Below are positions 8,729 to 18,820 of a DNA stretch of 24,723 nt, in pieces. The stretch's first letter is position 1. Each line of letters opens with the position of its first letter. The stretch spans positions 1-24,723 of the forward strand of contig KV919311.1 of the NCBI GenBank assembly GCA_002049455.2, given 5' to 3'. The notes under the pieces were generated by a model. That model did not search any database and was not told the DNA's origin. It saw only the letters and a program-made list of their open reading frames with translations. Source of the stretch: Porphyra umbilicalis. Taxonomy: Eukaryota; Rhodophyta; Bangiophyceae; Bangiales; Bangiaceae. Both the position numbers and the translations under genes were made by a program.

Positions 8729-9748
8729 TTTTCCGCCAGCTGTGTCATACCCAGAAAGACCAAGAAAAAAATAAACAACAAAAACAGGGGTGAGCACGAC
8801 ACGGATTTGCTAGAATCTGTCGAAGGGATCTTCAAGAAATGTACTGATGTCGACCTGAATTGATCGATCGGTGCACCACGCCCTACACACTATGGACAGT
8901 CATGAACGCCTGACAGAGAGAGATAGATCGCGCGGGCATACCTGGTGAACAGTGCCGCCGGAGCGAATGGTGAACAGGATGATGCCTCGTCCTTAGTGCA
9001 CTGCAGTGGCACCGCTGAAAGTAAATCCTCGGCCGCGATGGTGACGCTCGACCGCGACCACGGCGGTGACGCTCGACCGCAACTACGGGGACAGGGTTCT
9101 TCAGGTAGCCGGAACAGGTCCTGGGGGAGCCGATGGTACTCGGGTGCCTGGGATGGTGCCTGAGACCGGCATTGGTAGGTCGGAAGCTGCTTCCTTTATA
9201 GCGCCTCTACCAAGACTACTTTTTTCCAAACACCTTCCAAGAGGTGCCGAATTAAGGAGAAAGAACCGTCCCCAGCGCACTTCCTTTTGGACATCACTCT
9301 CACGTGCTGTCCATCGACGATAACATGTCCGACGGTCCCAAGACCTCAGACTAATCGGTGAAGGGGTGCGACTTGGCAGTGGCCCACAAACTGGAAAGAA
9401 AACACCAGCGCCAGGCGGCCAGACGGTATGGCCATGTGCACACATGCATCTCTCCCGATTAATTTTTTATGACACGCAACAGGCGCTCGAACAGGATGAA
9501 GAGTGCACGTGTTCGCCGTGTCAACAACATCGTTCCCTGCGACGGGCATGTTTCAATATTATTTTATACTTGAAATGGGAAAAGGATGAAAAGGGACGAA
9601 TCACGTGGCGCGTTTCAGTCAGAGCGATTTGTGAGCGCTAGACCAATCAGATGTCTCCCTGAGGATAGTCCGCGGCTATCTCGTTTCTATTCCTGCTCGA
9701 AATAGCTTTTGTCTTAGCTGAAAGCTATATGAGGCAGCATGTATCCGG
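8729..9748. other. Spacer upstream of the Myb-like gene, no gene seen
   Basis: Just upstream of the Myb start (8750-8800) the minus strand reads as a long pyrimidine tract ending CACAG, a possible 3' splice site in the leader. A 25-bp tandem duplication lies at 9040-9085. From about 9,450 the DNA becomes AT-richer (AATTTTTTATG, CAATATTATTTTATAC). No Harbinger right terminus could be fixed by eye. Confidence 0.45.
9040..9085. repeat. 25-bp direct tandem duplication
   Basis: GGTGACGCTCGACCGC occurs at 9040-9055 and again at 9065-9080, a 25-bp period, with the following bases also similar (GACCACGG against AACTACGG). It is a simple local duplication in the spacer, with no gene visible around it. 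Confidence 0.8.
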
Positions 9749-9809
9749 TCATAAGTCGTTTCCCATCAACAACTCTAACGCGTCCCGAGAGTCTCCTGAA
9801 ATAGCTTTC
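9702..9809. repeat. Hairpin and nearby repeat of ATAGCTTT
   Basis: ATAGCTTT at about 9702 is followed after 11 bases by its complement AAAGCTAT (about 9721-9728), forming a perfect 8-bp stem. GAAATAGCTTT recurs as a direct copy at about 9799. It lies in an AT-richer island (about 9,450-10,100) and could be the end of a small degraded element. Confidence 0.45.
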
Positions 9810-10027
9810 TTCATTGTTGCAGTGACGTCGGCTATGCTATCCGTGCTAGTTGTGACACTTGGCACAACGTGTTTTCCACGTGGTGCACTAGCGGAATAGC
9901 CTCTCATTGTTGGCAATGCTCTGATGAACTCAGAAATCCACAGCTCTGTTCCAAGCGGCGTGGCCGCCAAGCGACGAACACAGAATTCCACAGGTTCGGT
10001 CCAGCTACTCACAGCTCGACTAGCCAA
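9749..10027 (-). CDS. Hypothetical 92-codon frame in an AT-richer island
   Basis: The frame has mixed codon use and balanced composition, unlike the Ala/Gly/Pro-rich frames of the GC-rich half. It has no recognised domain, signal peptide or membrane segment. It stays open upstream of the first ATG, so it could be a 3' exon or a fragment of a larger decayed gene. It overlaps the AGCTTT hairpin island at its end. Confidence 0.25.
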   Translation of the reverse strand: MASRAVSSWTEPVEFCVRRLAATPLGTELWISEFIRALPTMRGYSASAPRGKHVVPSVTTSTDSIADVTATMKKAISGDSRDALELLMGNDL

Positions 10028-11220
10028 TGGCAGCGCGCCTCTAGAACCACACTGAGTTACATGACGTTTTTAAGCTCCCTATCTACCCGACCACATTATT
10101 AGCAAAGCTTCTATGCGACTGCTGCCCTTGACGACGATGCCCGCACGACGCGGGGCAGCTCGACCACGCGCCGGCGCGCCGCCTCCTCGTTCATCATGTG
10201 CGACCCATCATGGGGGTGGATAGTGGGGCTCCCCATCCACCCATGGGTACCCCTCCACCCCCTGCGGCTCTTTCAAATCGCCGCGGTCTCCCTTGCTCCC
10301 AGCGCCGTTGGGAAGACAGAATCCGTGGCGCCCGCCCCCCGCTAGGTGAGGCGACAGCAGCACGCCGGCTGGCGTCCCAGCCGGCTCCCTATTGCCGCGC
10401 ATCGCTTGCCGGCAGGTGGTGCGTGTGCGCGGCCGCTCAACGCTGTATGGTTCCAGTTTTTTCTGTCCATGCCCCGCTTGCGGCCGCCCATGGGATCCGG
10501 GTCGGCACCGCCACGGCGCTTGTCCAGGGAGCGGGGATCCACAGGCACCGCGCACCGCGCTGCCCCGTGGCCCGCCGCCGCCCGCGCATCGGGCGGTCTG
10601 GCGACCTCTGCAAAATGCGGCCAGACGGCGGCTCGCCCCACGGGTCACTCGCCCAGGACGGGGCGGGTTGCCATCGCAGCCGGTCGCCGTCTTGCACCCG
10701 CTTCCACCGCCAAGGGTGCGGCGGGTCGGGGTGGAGGGAGCCCCAGGGCGGGCCGCACGCCGCGCGCGGCGACTGCCGTTGGCCTGCTTCCGAATCGATC
10801 CAGCCCCTACCGCGCGCGCACCGTCCAGCAGGGTGGCGGGGGAGCGCCACGCGCGTCGAGCGGGTTGTCTGGCGACGGGACGCCCACGGCAGCGCCAGGC
10901 ACGGGCGACGGCCGGCTGCGCGTGTGACGCCGCCCGCCGCCGCCCCGGGTTGGGGGTTCCGGCCGGCCGCGCTGTGCCAGCAGCGCCGCGCCGCCAGGGC
11001 CCCCCTGCGCCGCTCGCTTGCATCGCGGTGCGGTGCCGGGGAGCCCCAATAAAGTCGCGCTCCGCGGCCGCGGAAAGCAGTCGTTTGAGTCGCCCCCACC
11101 GCAGCCCCGCGACCGCCCCACATCGTTGACCGAGCCACCCGCCTCGCCACTCGTGCGCGCTCCGCTCCCGCACCCCACTGACCAACGGCGCTCATCCTCG
11201 AGTAGCACCTCCTGACCGCG
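10028..11220. other. GC-rich flank upstream of the secreted protein gene
   Basis: Composition rises sharply near 10,100-10,200. All six frames are largely open, so the long frames here carry little evidence of coding, and no family is recognised. A short minus-strand frame (about 10,115-10,200) ends in a helix-like stretch (EEAARRRVVELPRVVRA) and might be a C-terminal exon. CAATAAAGT at about 11,047 is the only AT-rich, TATA-like string in the 200 bp before the 11,221 start codon. Confidence 0.4.
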
Positions 11221-11720
11221 ATGAAGCGTACCTCTGCGGCCGCGGCAGCGGCGGTCACGCTTGCGCTGACCAGCGTTGCGGGGGGCGCAGTGATGCCCCC
11301 TCCCCCCATGGGGATGATGCCCCCCAGCCCCCTATGATGATGCCACCACCCCTTGGCGGACCACCGCCTGCAGTGGCCCCTCCTGTGACGCACCCCAACG
11401 GTCTGGCGGCGCCACCCCCGCCGGTGATGCGCCAGGAGGGTGACGATGGCGGCGACTGGCGGGACGATGGGGCCGACGCGCCGACGCCCGCTGCCGACGG
11501 CAGCCCCACCCCAGAGGGCCGCAAGAAGTTCAAGTGGAAGAAGCACGGGTACGGCTTTGGCTTTGGCTATGGGGGCCACCCGGGCTTTGGCTACGGCGGC
11601 TACGGCGGCTTTGGCGGCTACGGTGGCTACGGCGGCTACGGCCGCTTTGGCGGCTACGGTGGGTATGGTGGGTACCGCGGGTACGGTCGCGGATTTGGCC
11701 GCGGCTATGGGTACTTCTGA
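11221..11720 (+). CDS. Small secreted Gly/Tyr/Phe-rich protein, one frame slip
   Basis: ATG 11221 opens a classic secretion signal: MKRT, then an Ala/Val/Leu-rich core, then a small-residue cleavage zone (SVAGGA) near residue 22. A Met/Pro-rich stretch, a short acidic segment (EGDDGGDWRDD) and a basic patch (RKKFKWKKH) follow. The protein ends in about 55 residues of GYGG, GFGG and GYGR repeats with a GYGYF terminus. Such tails occur in structural cell-wall or extracellular-matrix proteins. The signal lies in frame 1 and the tail in frame 3. The change falls among short G and C runs (11280-11332) and is consistent with one missing base. Without that repair the first frame stops at 11335-11337. 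An intron at the junction is possible. The family is unnamed; the role is inferred from composition only. Confidence 0.62.
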
Positions 11721-13684
11721 GCAGCGCCGCAGCAAAGGGGGGAGGGAAGGGCGCTGTTGGCAACATCCGCCGGCGGCTGCAACGCAACCGATGCGTGTTG
11801 TTGAGGGGAGCGACTGGGGGTGCATCGTCGTGCGCGCATGACAATCAGGCGCTCTTTTTCATTGTCTTGGCCTTGCATGCTGCCGACGAGACGGCGCTGT
11901 CGCCGACCGGCAAGCAGGTGGGCAACAGACCAGGCAAAACGATGAGTCAGTGAAACGGAAAAACCGGCGCGCCGCCCGCCACCCTACCAACACGGGAGGG
12001 GGCGTGGCTCGTCACCCCCCGTTCTGCGGCAGGCGGAACGCAGCGATGGCGGCCACGAGCGCCAGACAACTCCACCCCCAAGCAAGGCGCACACACCTAC
12101 CAGCACAACCTGTCACACGCAAGGTGGAGACGGGGAGAATCAAGACGAGCAATAAAAGGTGGCGGCCGCCCCCGACCCGGAAGCGGCGTTGGCCTCTCAG
12201 ACCCCCATTGTCGCCGACCGTCGTGTGCGCGGCGGGCGCCCCCACCTCGGTTGTCGGTCGCATCCCGACATGCGCCGTGGCCGCAAGGGTCCACGCCCCG
12301 CCCGCCACGGCGGCGGCGACGTGCACCACCCCCCGCCGCCCCGCGCCGCGCGTGTCGTCGGCGAGCTCGCCCAACAAGTGGCCACCGGCGCGCCACCGCA
12401 CCGAGAGGCGCCCGTGCGACGACGGTACCCGCGGCGGAGCAGCCACCCCCCCGCCCGGCCGCACGCAAACGCGCGGGCGGGGTGGGCGTGACGCGCCCGC
12501 GCCGCGGGGCGGCGGCGCCCATGGCGCCCGCCGACACCCGCAACGGCCGCCCGTTGCCGCCACGCGGGCACGCGCGCCCCGCCGTCTGTCCACCCCCCCC
12601 CGCCGCGTTGGGCACACCCGCCCGTGGCCGAGGGGCGCCCCCCCCCTTTGGTGTCGGCGCGCCGCTCCCCCCCCGCTGCCGAGGCGCCGCCCCGGGCGCC
12701 GCCGCAAAGCCGTCTGGGGCGCCGTCGGGACGGCGCTCGGCGGCGGCGCCGACCGCGGGCGGCGGCGCCGTCGCCGCGCCGACGGGGGACCGCTTTGGCG
12801 CGGGCGCCGTCGACCGCACGGCCACGCGTGCCGCGCGGCAGCGGCGCGGGGGACGGGCCGCGTGCGGGGCAGTCTGCTGCCGACGCGCGGGGCCGCCCCC
12901 CCGCGCCGCGCCGCCCCGCGCGGCGGGTCGGGTCGACGGACCACGGCGGGCACACGCAGGGGGTGCGCACGCTCCCGCTGGGGCGACGCCCCGCGGCGAC
13001 GGGGGGCGGACTGGGGCACCCCCCCCGCGGCGCCGCGGCGGGGCGGCCACCGGCCGTGCCGCCGCGCGACGCGGCGGGGGACCGCATGCACAGCGGCGGG
13101 ACCCCGCGGCGGGGTGCCACGGCGGGCATCCCGCCCTGCCCCCGCCCCCCCCCCCAACAAACGGGTCGCCACGCACCCCCCCTGCCCGCCAGTCCCCGCC
13201 GCGGCCGCCGCGCCCATCCCCACAGCGGCGCGCGTGGCTCACCCCCCGCCCCCTCCCCGCGCGCCCCCCACACGCCCCCCCCCCCCCCCCGCGCGCACCT
13301 CCACCCGCCATCGGCGGCCGCCGACCGTCCGCCCCCCCCCGCGGCCGCCGCCGGCACCCCCGCCGCCGCCGTCGCCGGCACCGCCCGACGGCGGCAGAGC
13401 ACGGGGCGGCGGGGGCGCAGCGCTCCGCCCCCCCCCCCCCCCCCCCCTCCCCGCGGGCGGGCGCCGAGCTAGGGGTCGGCACCCCACCCCCCCCCCCCCG
13501 CCCCCCCCCCTCCTCCCCCCCCCCGCCCGCGGCGCGCCAGCAGGGAGCGCGCAAACCCCCGCGCCCCCTGCCCGAGCGCCTCGGTGACGGGGGAAAAGAC
13601 GGCGTCGGTCGGGCTCGACGGCGCGCGGCCGTCGGCGGCGGCGGGGGGGGGAGCGGCAGCAGCGGGAGGCGGGGGTGGCGGGGC

Positions 13685-13810
13685 TGCCGCCGCCGCCGCC
13701 GCCGCCGCCCCCGCCGCCGCCGCCGTCGCCGCTGTCGCCGCCGCCACTGGCGGGGGCTGCGGCGGCGGCGGGGGGGGGGAGGTCGGCGCCCCGCCGCCGG
13801 CCGAGACGGG

Positions 13811-13851
<41 letters not shown>

Positions 13852-13870
13852 GGGCGGCGGCCGCCGGCGG
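13685..13870. repeat. GCC/GGC trinucleotide microsatellites
   Basis: Runs of GCC (about 13685-13735) and GGC (about 13808-13860) are interspersed with pure G runs. In any frame they give poly-Ala, poly-Gly, poly-Arg or poly-Pro. They mark slippage-prone DNA, not a gene. Confidence 0.85.
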
Positions 13871-14060
13871 CGGGCGGGGCGGCGGCGTCGCCATGGCTGC
13901 CCGCGCGACGGCGGGCGGCGTGGACCGACCGGCGGTCGGGTGGGGGCGACGCCGCGCACCCGCGCCGCGTGCGCCGGGGGCGGCGGCGCGGGCACGGGCG
14001 GCGGCGGGCGGTACGGCGGCGGCGGCGGCGGGGGCGGGCGCGGGCGCGGCGGGGGCGGGG

Positions 14061-14190
14061 GCGGGCGCGGCGGGGGCGGGCGCGGCGGGGGCGGGCGCGG
14101 CGGGGGCGGGCGCGGCGGGGGCGGGCGCGGCGGGGGCGGGCGCGGCGGGGGCGGGCGCGGCGGGGGCGGGCGCGGCGGGGGCGGGCGCGG
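14061..14190. repeat. 15-bp GC-only minisatellite, ~8.7 copies
   Basis: The unit GCGCGGCGGGGGCGG is repeated with almost no variation across 130 bp, with slightly diverged units back to about 14037. Fifteen is divisible by three, so every frame stays open, giving a (GRGGG)n or (APAPA)n illusion of coding. Each pair of units provides four G runs of three or more with short loops, so the plus strand could form G-quadruplexes. It lies about 700 bp upstream of the MscS-like start. Confidence 0.9.
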
Positions 14191-14461
14191 TGGCGGGGGG
14201 GGCGGCGGCAGCGGCGGGCGGCGGGCGGGGGGGGACAGCCGCCGCGGCAATCGACGCGTCCCGCGTCATGCGCGCTTTGCACGCGGCGGGTCGCGTTGCC
14301 GAGGACGGACACGCCGCCGCGAGATTTTTCGCTGATCCGCCCGGTGCTTGCAAACGGTGGCCGCCGCATGCAACAACACGACACGGGGCGCACGGGGGCG
14401 GCCACAGCCGTGGGTGCGGCGCGGGCCGCCCCGGGGGGCCCCCCCGCCCCGTTGTGCGCTT

Positions 14462-14475
14462 GTACAGGACTGTAC
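14462..14475. promoter_or_regulatory. Dyad GTACAG-GA-CTGTAC
   Basis: A 6-bp perfect inverted repeat with a 2-base centre, followed by another TGTAC. It is one of the few AT-containing strings in the region, 413 bp before the MscS-like start codon. It could be a protein-binding dyad; there is no further support. Confidence 0.2.
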
Positions 14476-14887
14476 TGTACGTGGGGGTGGGGCAGTGGTG
14501 GGCGATGGGTGACTGACCGACGGCCGTGGCGCGCGGCGCCGCGGCGCGTGGCAGAGTTGCAGACGCGCCCGCCCCGCCCCCGTCGCTGGTTGGCGCACAC
14601 AGAGGGCGCCCGCGCGCCGTCCACGGGCGGGGTTGGCGCGGGGGCCGTGGCGCCCTTGGCAGCGGCCGGTCCCGACGCACCGCCCGCCGCTGCGGGCGTC
14701 GATCCCGCTTGCGTGCTGCCTCCGTGCCGGCGCCCAACGACGCGCTCGTGCTTGCCGTGCGGGTGCCCATCCTTGATCAAGTCCCCTCGTCTGCTGCTGG
14801 CCTCTCCCCGTGGTCGTCGTCTCGCCCCCCCCACCCGTCGCCCTCCGCGCTCCTCCGCGGCGGGTCTCTGGGCCGACGCGGTTCGCC

Positions 14888-16383
14888 ATGGCGGTTTCCC
14901 CGGCCTTTTCGATGGTGGCCCCAACCATTGGTCTGCCGCCGTGTCGCCGTGGCGGCACCGCGGCGGTGCCCGCCGCCCGGTGCCCGCCGCCCCGCTGGGC
15001 GTCGGGCGTGGCGCTGCGGCGCCCCGCCGGGGCGGCGCCCCCCCGCGCCAGCCGTGCCGTGGGCATGCGGCTGTCTCTGTCAGCGCGTCTCCCCCCCCCC
15101 CCCCGCCCCCCCCCCCCCGCCACCCCCCCCCAACCTTTGGCGGTATCGACATCCCGCAGCTGCTGACGGCGCTCAGCGAGACGGTGCGGGACCCCGCGAC
15201 GCTGCGCGCCGCCGCCATTGCCGCCGCGGCGGCGGTGGCCCGCTTTTGGGGCTCCCTCGCCATTGGCTTTGGCGACGTTGCGTGGGCGGTCGCGTGCATC
15301 ACCTTCCCCCGCGCCATCCTCCGCACCGTCCACGCGGTCGTGCGGGGCGCGGCGCGCACGGCCGACCACAAGGGCCGCCTCCTCCACCCGTCCCTCACCT
15401 ACGCGCAGTCGCTGTGGGCGTCGCTCGAGTTTGAGGTGCGCCTCTTTGGCGCCATGAACGCGGCGCGCTTCACCGTCCGCGCCGCCGTGGCGCTCGTCGG
15501 CTTGCTCGGCGTGTCGGACCCGTTCCGCGTGGCGAGCATCTTTTCCCGCGCCGCCCACGCGGCGTACGCGGGGTGGCTCCTCTCCCGCGTCAAGGCGGCG
15601 GTCGTCGACCGGTCGGTTGACGGGCACGGGGTGTTTGGGTCGGCCAAGGCGCGGTTCCTCCTCAACCGCGTCGGGGACGTGGCCATCCTGGCCGTCGTTG
15701 TCGGCGCGGTGCTCGACGCGGTCGGCATTCCCCTCCAGTCGGCGCTCACGCTTGGGGGCTTTGGGGGGATTGCGCTCGGGCTGGCGTCGCGGGAGGCGGC
15801 GGAGAATCTGGTCGGCGGCCTCCTCCTCGGCGTCACCGCCCCGTTTGCGCCGGGCGAAGCGATTATCGCGCGCAAGGGGGGCTCGGGGCCCCCCGCCGTG
15901 GAGGGCATTGTGCAACGCGTCGGCCTCATCAACTCGTCGGTCGTCGGCTTTGACGCGGTGCCGACGACGGTGCCCAACAGCGTCTTTTCGGCGGCGGCGG
16001 TGACCAACTTGTCCCGCCTCAAGCACCGCCGCTTTCGGCAGACGATTGGCCTCCGCTACGTGGACGTCGATCGGGTGCCGGGCGTCGTGCAGGGTATCCG
16101 GTCGCTGCTGGCGGCGGCGCCGGGCGTCGACCCGGCCAAGGGCATCACCGTCCACTGGGTGCGCTACGCGGCGAGCAGCCTCGACATTGAGGCGACGGCG
16201 TTTTTCGCGCTCGGGCGGCTCGAGTTCCTCGACACCGTGCAGGGGCTGCTGCTCCGCATCTCGGAGCTCGTCCGGGCGGCGGGCGCGGACTTTGCGTTTC
16301 CAACCACGACGATTGAGGTGGCGCCGGGCGCGGGGGGGGTGCCATCCATTCTGCAGGCAGACGGGGAGGCGGCCAACTCTTGA
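14888..16383 (+). CDS. MscS-like mechanosensitive channel, organelle-targeted, one frame slip
   Basis: This is a small-conductance mechanosensitive channel that would release ions when membrane tension rises. Three hydrophobic stretches precede the pore helix. The signature GGFGGIALGLASREAAENL (from about 15757) matches the MscS TM3 pattern, followed by the beta domain (VPTTVPNSVFS, VTNLSR) and a C-terminal alpha/beta domain. Channels of the plant MSL1-3 branch act in mitochondrial or plastid inner membranes. Start: the channel frame has no good upstream Met. In the adjacent frame, ATG 14888 begins a 70-residue Ala/Arg/Ser/Pro-rich leader with few acidic residues (MAVSPAFSMVAPTI...), as expected of a transit peptide. 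The two frames meet in C14, C13 and C9 runs (15091-15131), consistent with one missing base. Length about 498 residues, normal for the family. It converges on RAD17 with a 268-bp gap that includes a long G run just after the stop. Confidence 0.88.
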
Positions 16384-16651
16384 GGGGGGGGGGGGGGGGG
16401 CTGTACATAGACCGATTTTTCCTTTTTTGGTTCCCAGCTTGCGCTTGTCGCTGAGCCCTGACGGCGCCGTGGCCCAGAAGAGTTCCGTCACCACACGCCA
16501 TGCGCCGCCAGATATCGCGCACAGCCGCCGGCGCGTGGCCACCCATCACCATCGCATCCCCGCCGCCGCCACTTGGCGCGCCGTCCGCCCGTCCGTCGGC
16601 CCCCCCCAAGCCCCCAACGTCAACCCCCCAACGGCCGCACAATGCGCACGG

Positions 16652-18789
16652 TCAAGCCGCGGGCGGGCAGACCCGGCGTGGCCGCCACCCCCCCGTCCGT
16701 CCCCACCCCTCGTCGTCTGCATCGTCCAACTCCTCCAGGCCGTCTGCCTCCCCGTCAGCGTCCGAGACGGCGCCCAAGCCCGTCGCGCCGAGCACGTCGA
16801 CCACCTCGTCGGTCGCGTCGACGGGCGGCGTGCCGCCACCACCCCCATCGCCGGCGGGCGCACCCCACCGCCCGGGTGACAGCGACACGCCAGACACGGC
16901 GTCTGCCATAACAACGTCGGTCGAGTTCCCGCCAGCGGGCGCCACCGCCGCCGCCGCCGCCGCCGCCGTCGCCGCCGCGGCCGCCGCTTCTTCCGCGTCC
17001 GCGTCCGCCACCCCCTCCCCCTCCACCCGCCCATCGTCTTGCTCCTCCTCCCGCGCGCGGCTGCCCCGCCACCCCCCCCCCCGCCAGCGGCGCCGCTTCC
17101 CCACCCACCCCCCCACCCGCCATAATCACAGGCGAGGGCACGGGCACGGAGCCCCCCCCCCCCCCCCCCCCGCCCCAGATGCCCGCGGACGCCCCCGAGC
17201 CACTCCCGCCCCGCCGCGGCGTGCCGCCGCTCGGGGCACCCGCGGATCGGCCGCCACGCGCCCGCCACGCGCGTCGTCAGCGCCGCCTGCACGCCGCGCG
17301 CGCCGACGAGGGCGGCGAGCGAGACGGTCGTGTCGCGCACGCCCGCGTCGGCGGCGCCGTACCCGCCGCCACCGGCGCCCGCCCAGGCCGTGTCGGCCAG
17401 GGCCGTCGCCGCGCTGAGCGCCTCGGTGGCGGCCGCCGCGTCGGGGACCGTCGCGACAAAGGCGGGGAGGTTGGCGGCGAGGAAGGGGAGGAGCGCCGAC
17501 GGGATGGACGCGTCGGCCAGGATGTACTCCTCTGGCGCGGGGGGGGGGGGCGCACCCGCCGCGGGGGGGGGGGGTGCCACCCGTCCCTGTGGCGGTCGAC
17601 TCACCGTCGGCGGGGGGGGTGCCGCCCGCGCGGGGCGGCGCACTCGCCGACGACGGGCCTGCCGGCGGCCGACCGCTGCCGCTGCCGCCCCCCTTATTGT
17701 GGAGCACCCGCGACACGGCGTGGAGCAGCGCAATCGGCGCGTCGCGGCCGAGGCCCGGCACCAGCCCAGACACCGCCGGTGACGGGGGCGCGTCGGCGGC
17801 GCTCGCAGCAGAGCGCGTCGGTCGCCCCCTCCGCTCGCCCCCCCCCATCCCCGTCGCCTGCACTTGCAGGGCGAGCAGGGCGGCGCGGACGTCCCCCCCC
17901 GAGCCCGCGGCCACCGCCTCAACGACGCGCCCCGCGTCGAGCCCCTCTGCCGCACACACGGAGCGCAAGAGGCGGCGGAGCACGCCCGGCGCGACGGGCC
18001 GCACCTCCACCCGCACCGCCGCGCCCGACGCCGTCAGCGCCGGCACGCCGAGGTCAATGGCGCGGAGGTACGCGGCCCGCTCCCGGTCCGACACGACGAC
18101 CGCCAGCGGGTCGCCGGCCGGGTCAGCGGCGGCCGACGCCAGCAGGCGCGCCACGTCCGTGCCGGCCGTGCCCCAGTAGGGCAAATCGTCAATGACGAGC
18201 AACCGCCGGCCAGTGGTCGCGCCACTGCTGCCCGCGCCCCCGCTTCCTGCCCGCGGCGGCGGCGGGGCGGTCACGTCTGGGTAGGCGCGGGAGAGGAGGA
18301 ACTCGGCCAAGGACGACGCCGCGGTGGCGGCGTGACCGCCCGGCGGGTGGGTCCACTCGGCCACCGTGACGCCCGCGGCGGCGGCGGCGAGGCGGAGGAG
18401 CGTCGACTTGCCCGACCCGGGGGGGCCGACGAGCACCGCCACCCGCGGGGCGGGCGGCCCGCCGGCGCCGGCGGCGAGGGCGGCGGCCAGCCACCCCGTC
18501 ACGGCCGTGACGGCGCGCTTGTGCACGGCGACGCCCGCCAAGTCGGTCGGCGCATACCGCTCATTCCACGGGCGGCCGTCGGGCGGGCCGGCGGGCGGCG
18601 GGGGGACCCGCCGCGGGCGCTTGGCGGCGCTCGCCCCGCCGCCGCCGCTCGGCCGCGGGCGGCGGGGGGAAGCAACGACGGGGGGGGACCGCGTCGGCGG
18701 CCGTGCCTTTACCGCCCGCCGCACGACGACCACCTCCACGTCCGCGTCGCCGCCGTCGGGCCGCGGGCGGGCGGCCGACGCCGAGGCGG

Positions 18790-18820
<31 letters not shown>

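Larger units (their letters stand above)
11721..14887. other. 3-kb low-complexity intergenic tract
   Basis: From 11,950 the plus strand is C-rich, with pure C runs up to 20 long (13428-13447). After about 13,590 G runs and GCC/GGC microsatellites take over, followed by the 15-bp minisatellite. All frames stay open for hundreds of codons with poly-Pro, poly-Ala or Arg/Gly content, so none is called. AATAAA at 12151-12156 could be a polyadenylation signal for the upstream gene. The last ~400 bp before 14,888 should hold the MscS promoter. A minus-strand frame around 13,590-13,890 has a more protein-like end (SSPTDAVFSPVTEALGQG) and cannot be excluded as coding. Confidence 0.55.

Noticed and set aside
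10437..11825. 462-codon minus-strand frame rich in Ala/Val/Arg
   Set aside because: It is the shadow of the GYGG-coding repeats of the plus-strand secreted protein plus open GC-rich flank.
14061..14190. RGG-type RNA-binding domain encoded by the 15-bp repeat
   Set aside because: GRGGG arises in one frame of a GC-only minisatellite. No start, partner domain or balanced sequence surrounds it.
12097..14335. Very long open frames on both strands (over 690 codons) encoding Arg/Gly, poly-Pro or poly-Ala
   Set aside because: All frames are open because the DNA is nearly AT-free and the minisatellite period is a multiple of three. No domain is seen, and opposite strands are equally open.
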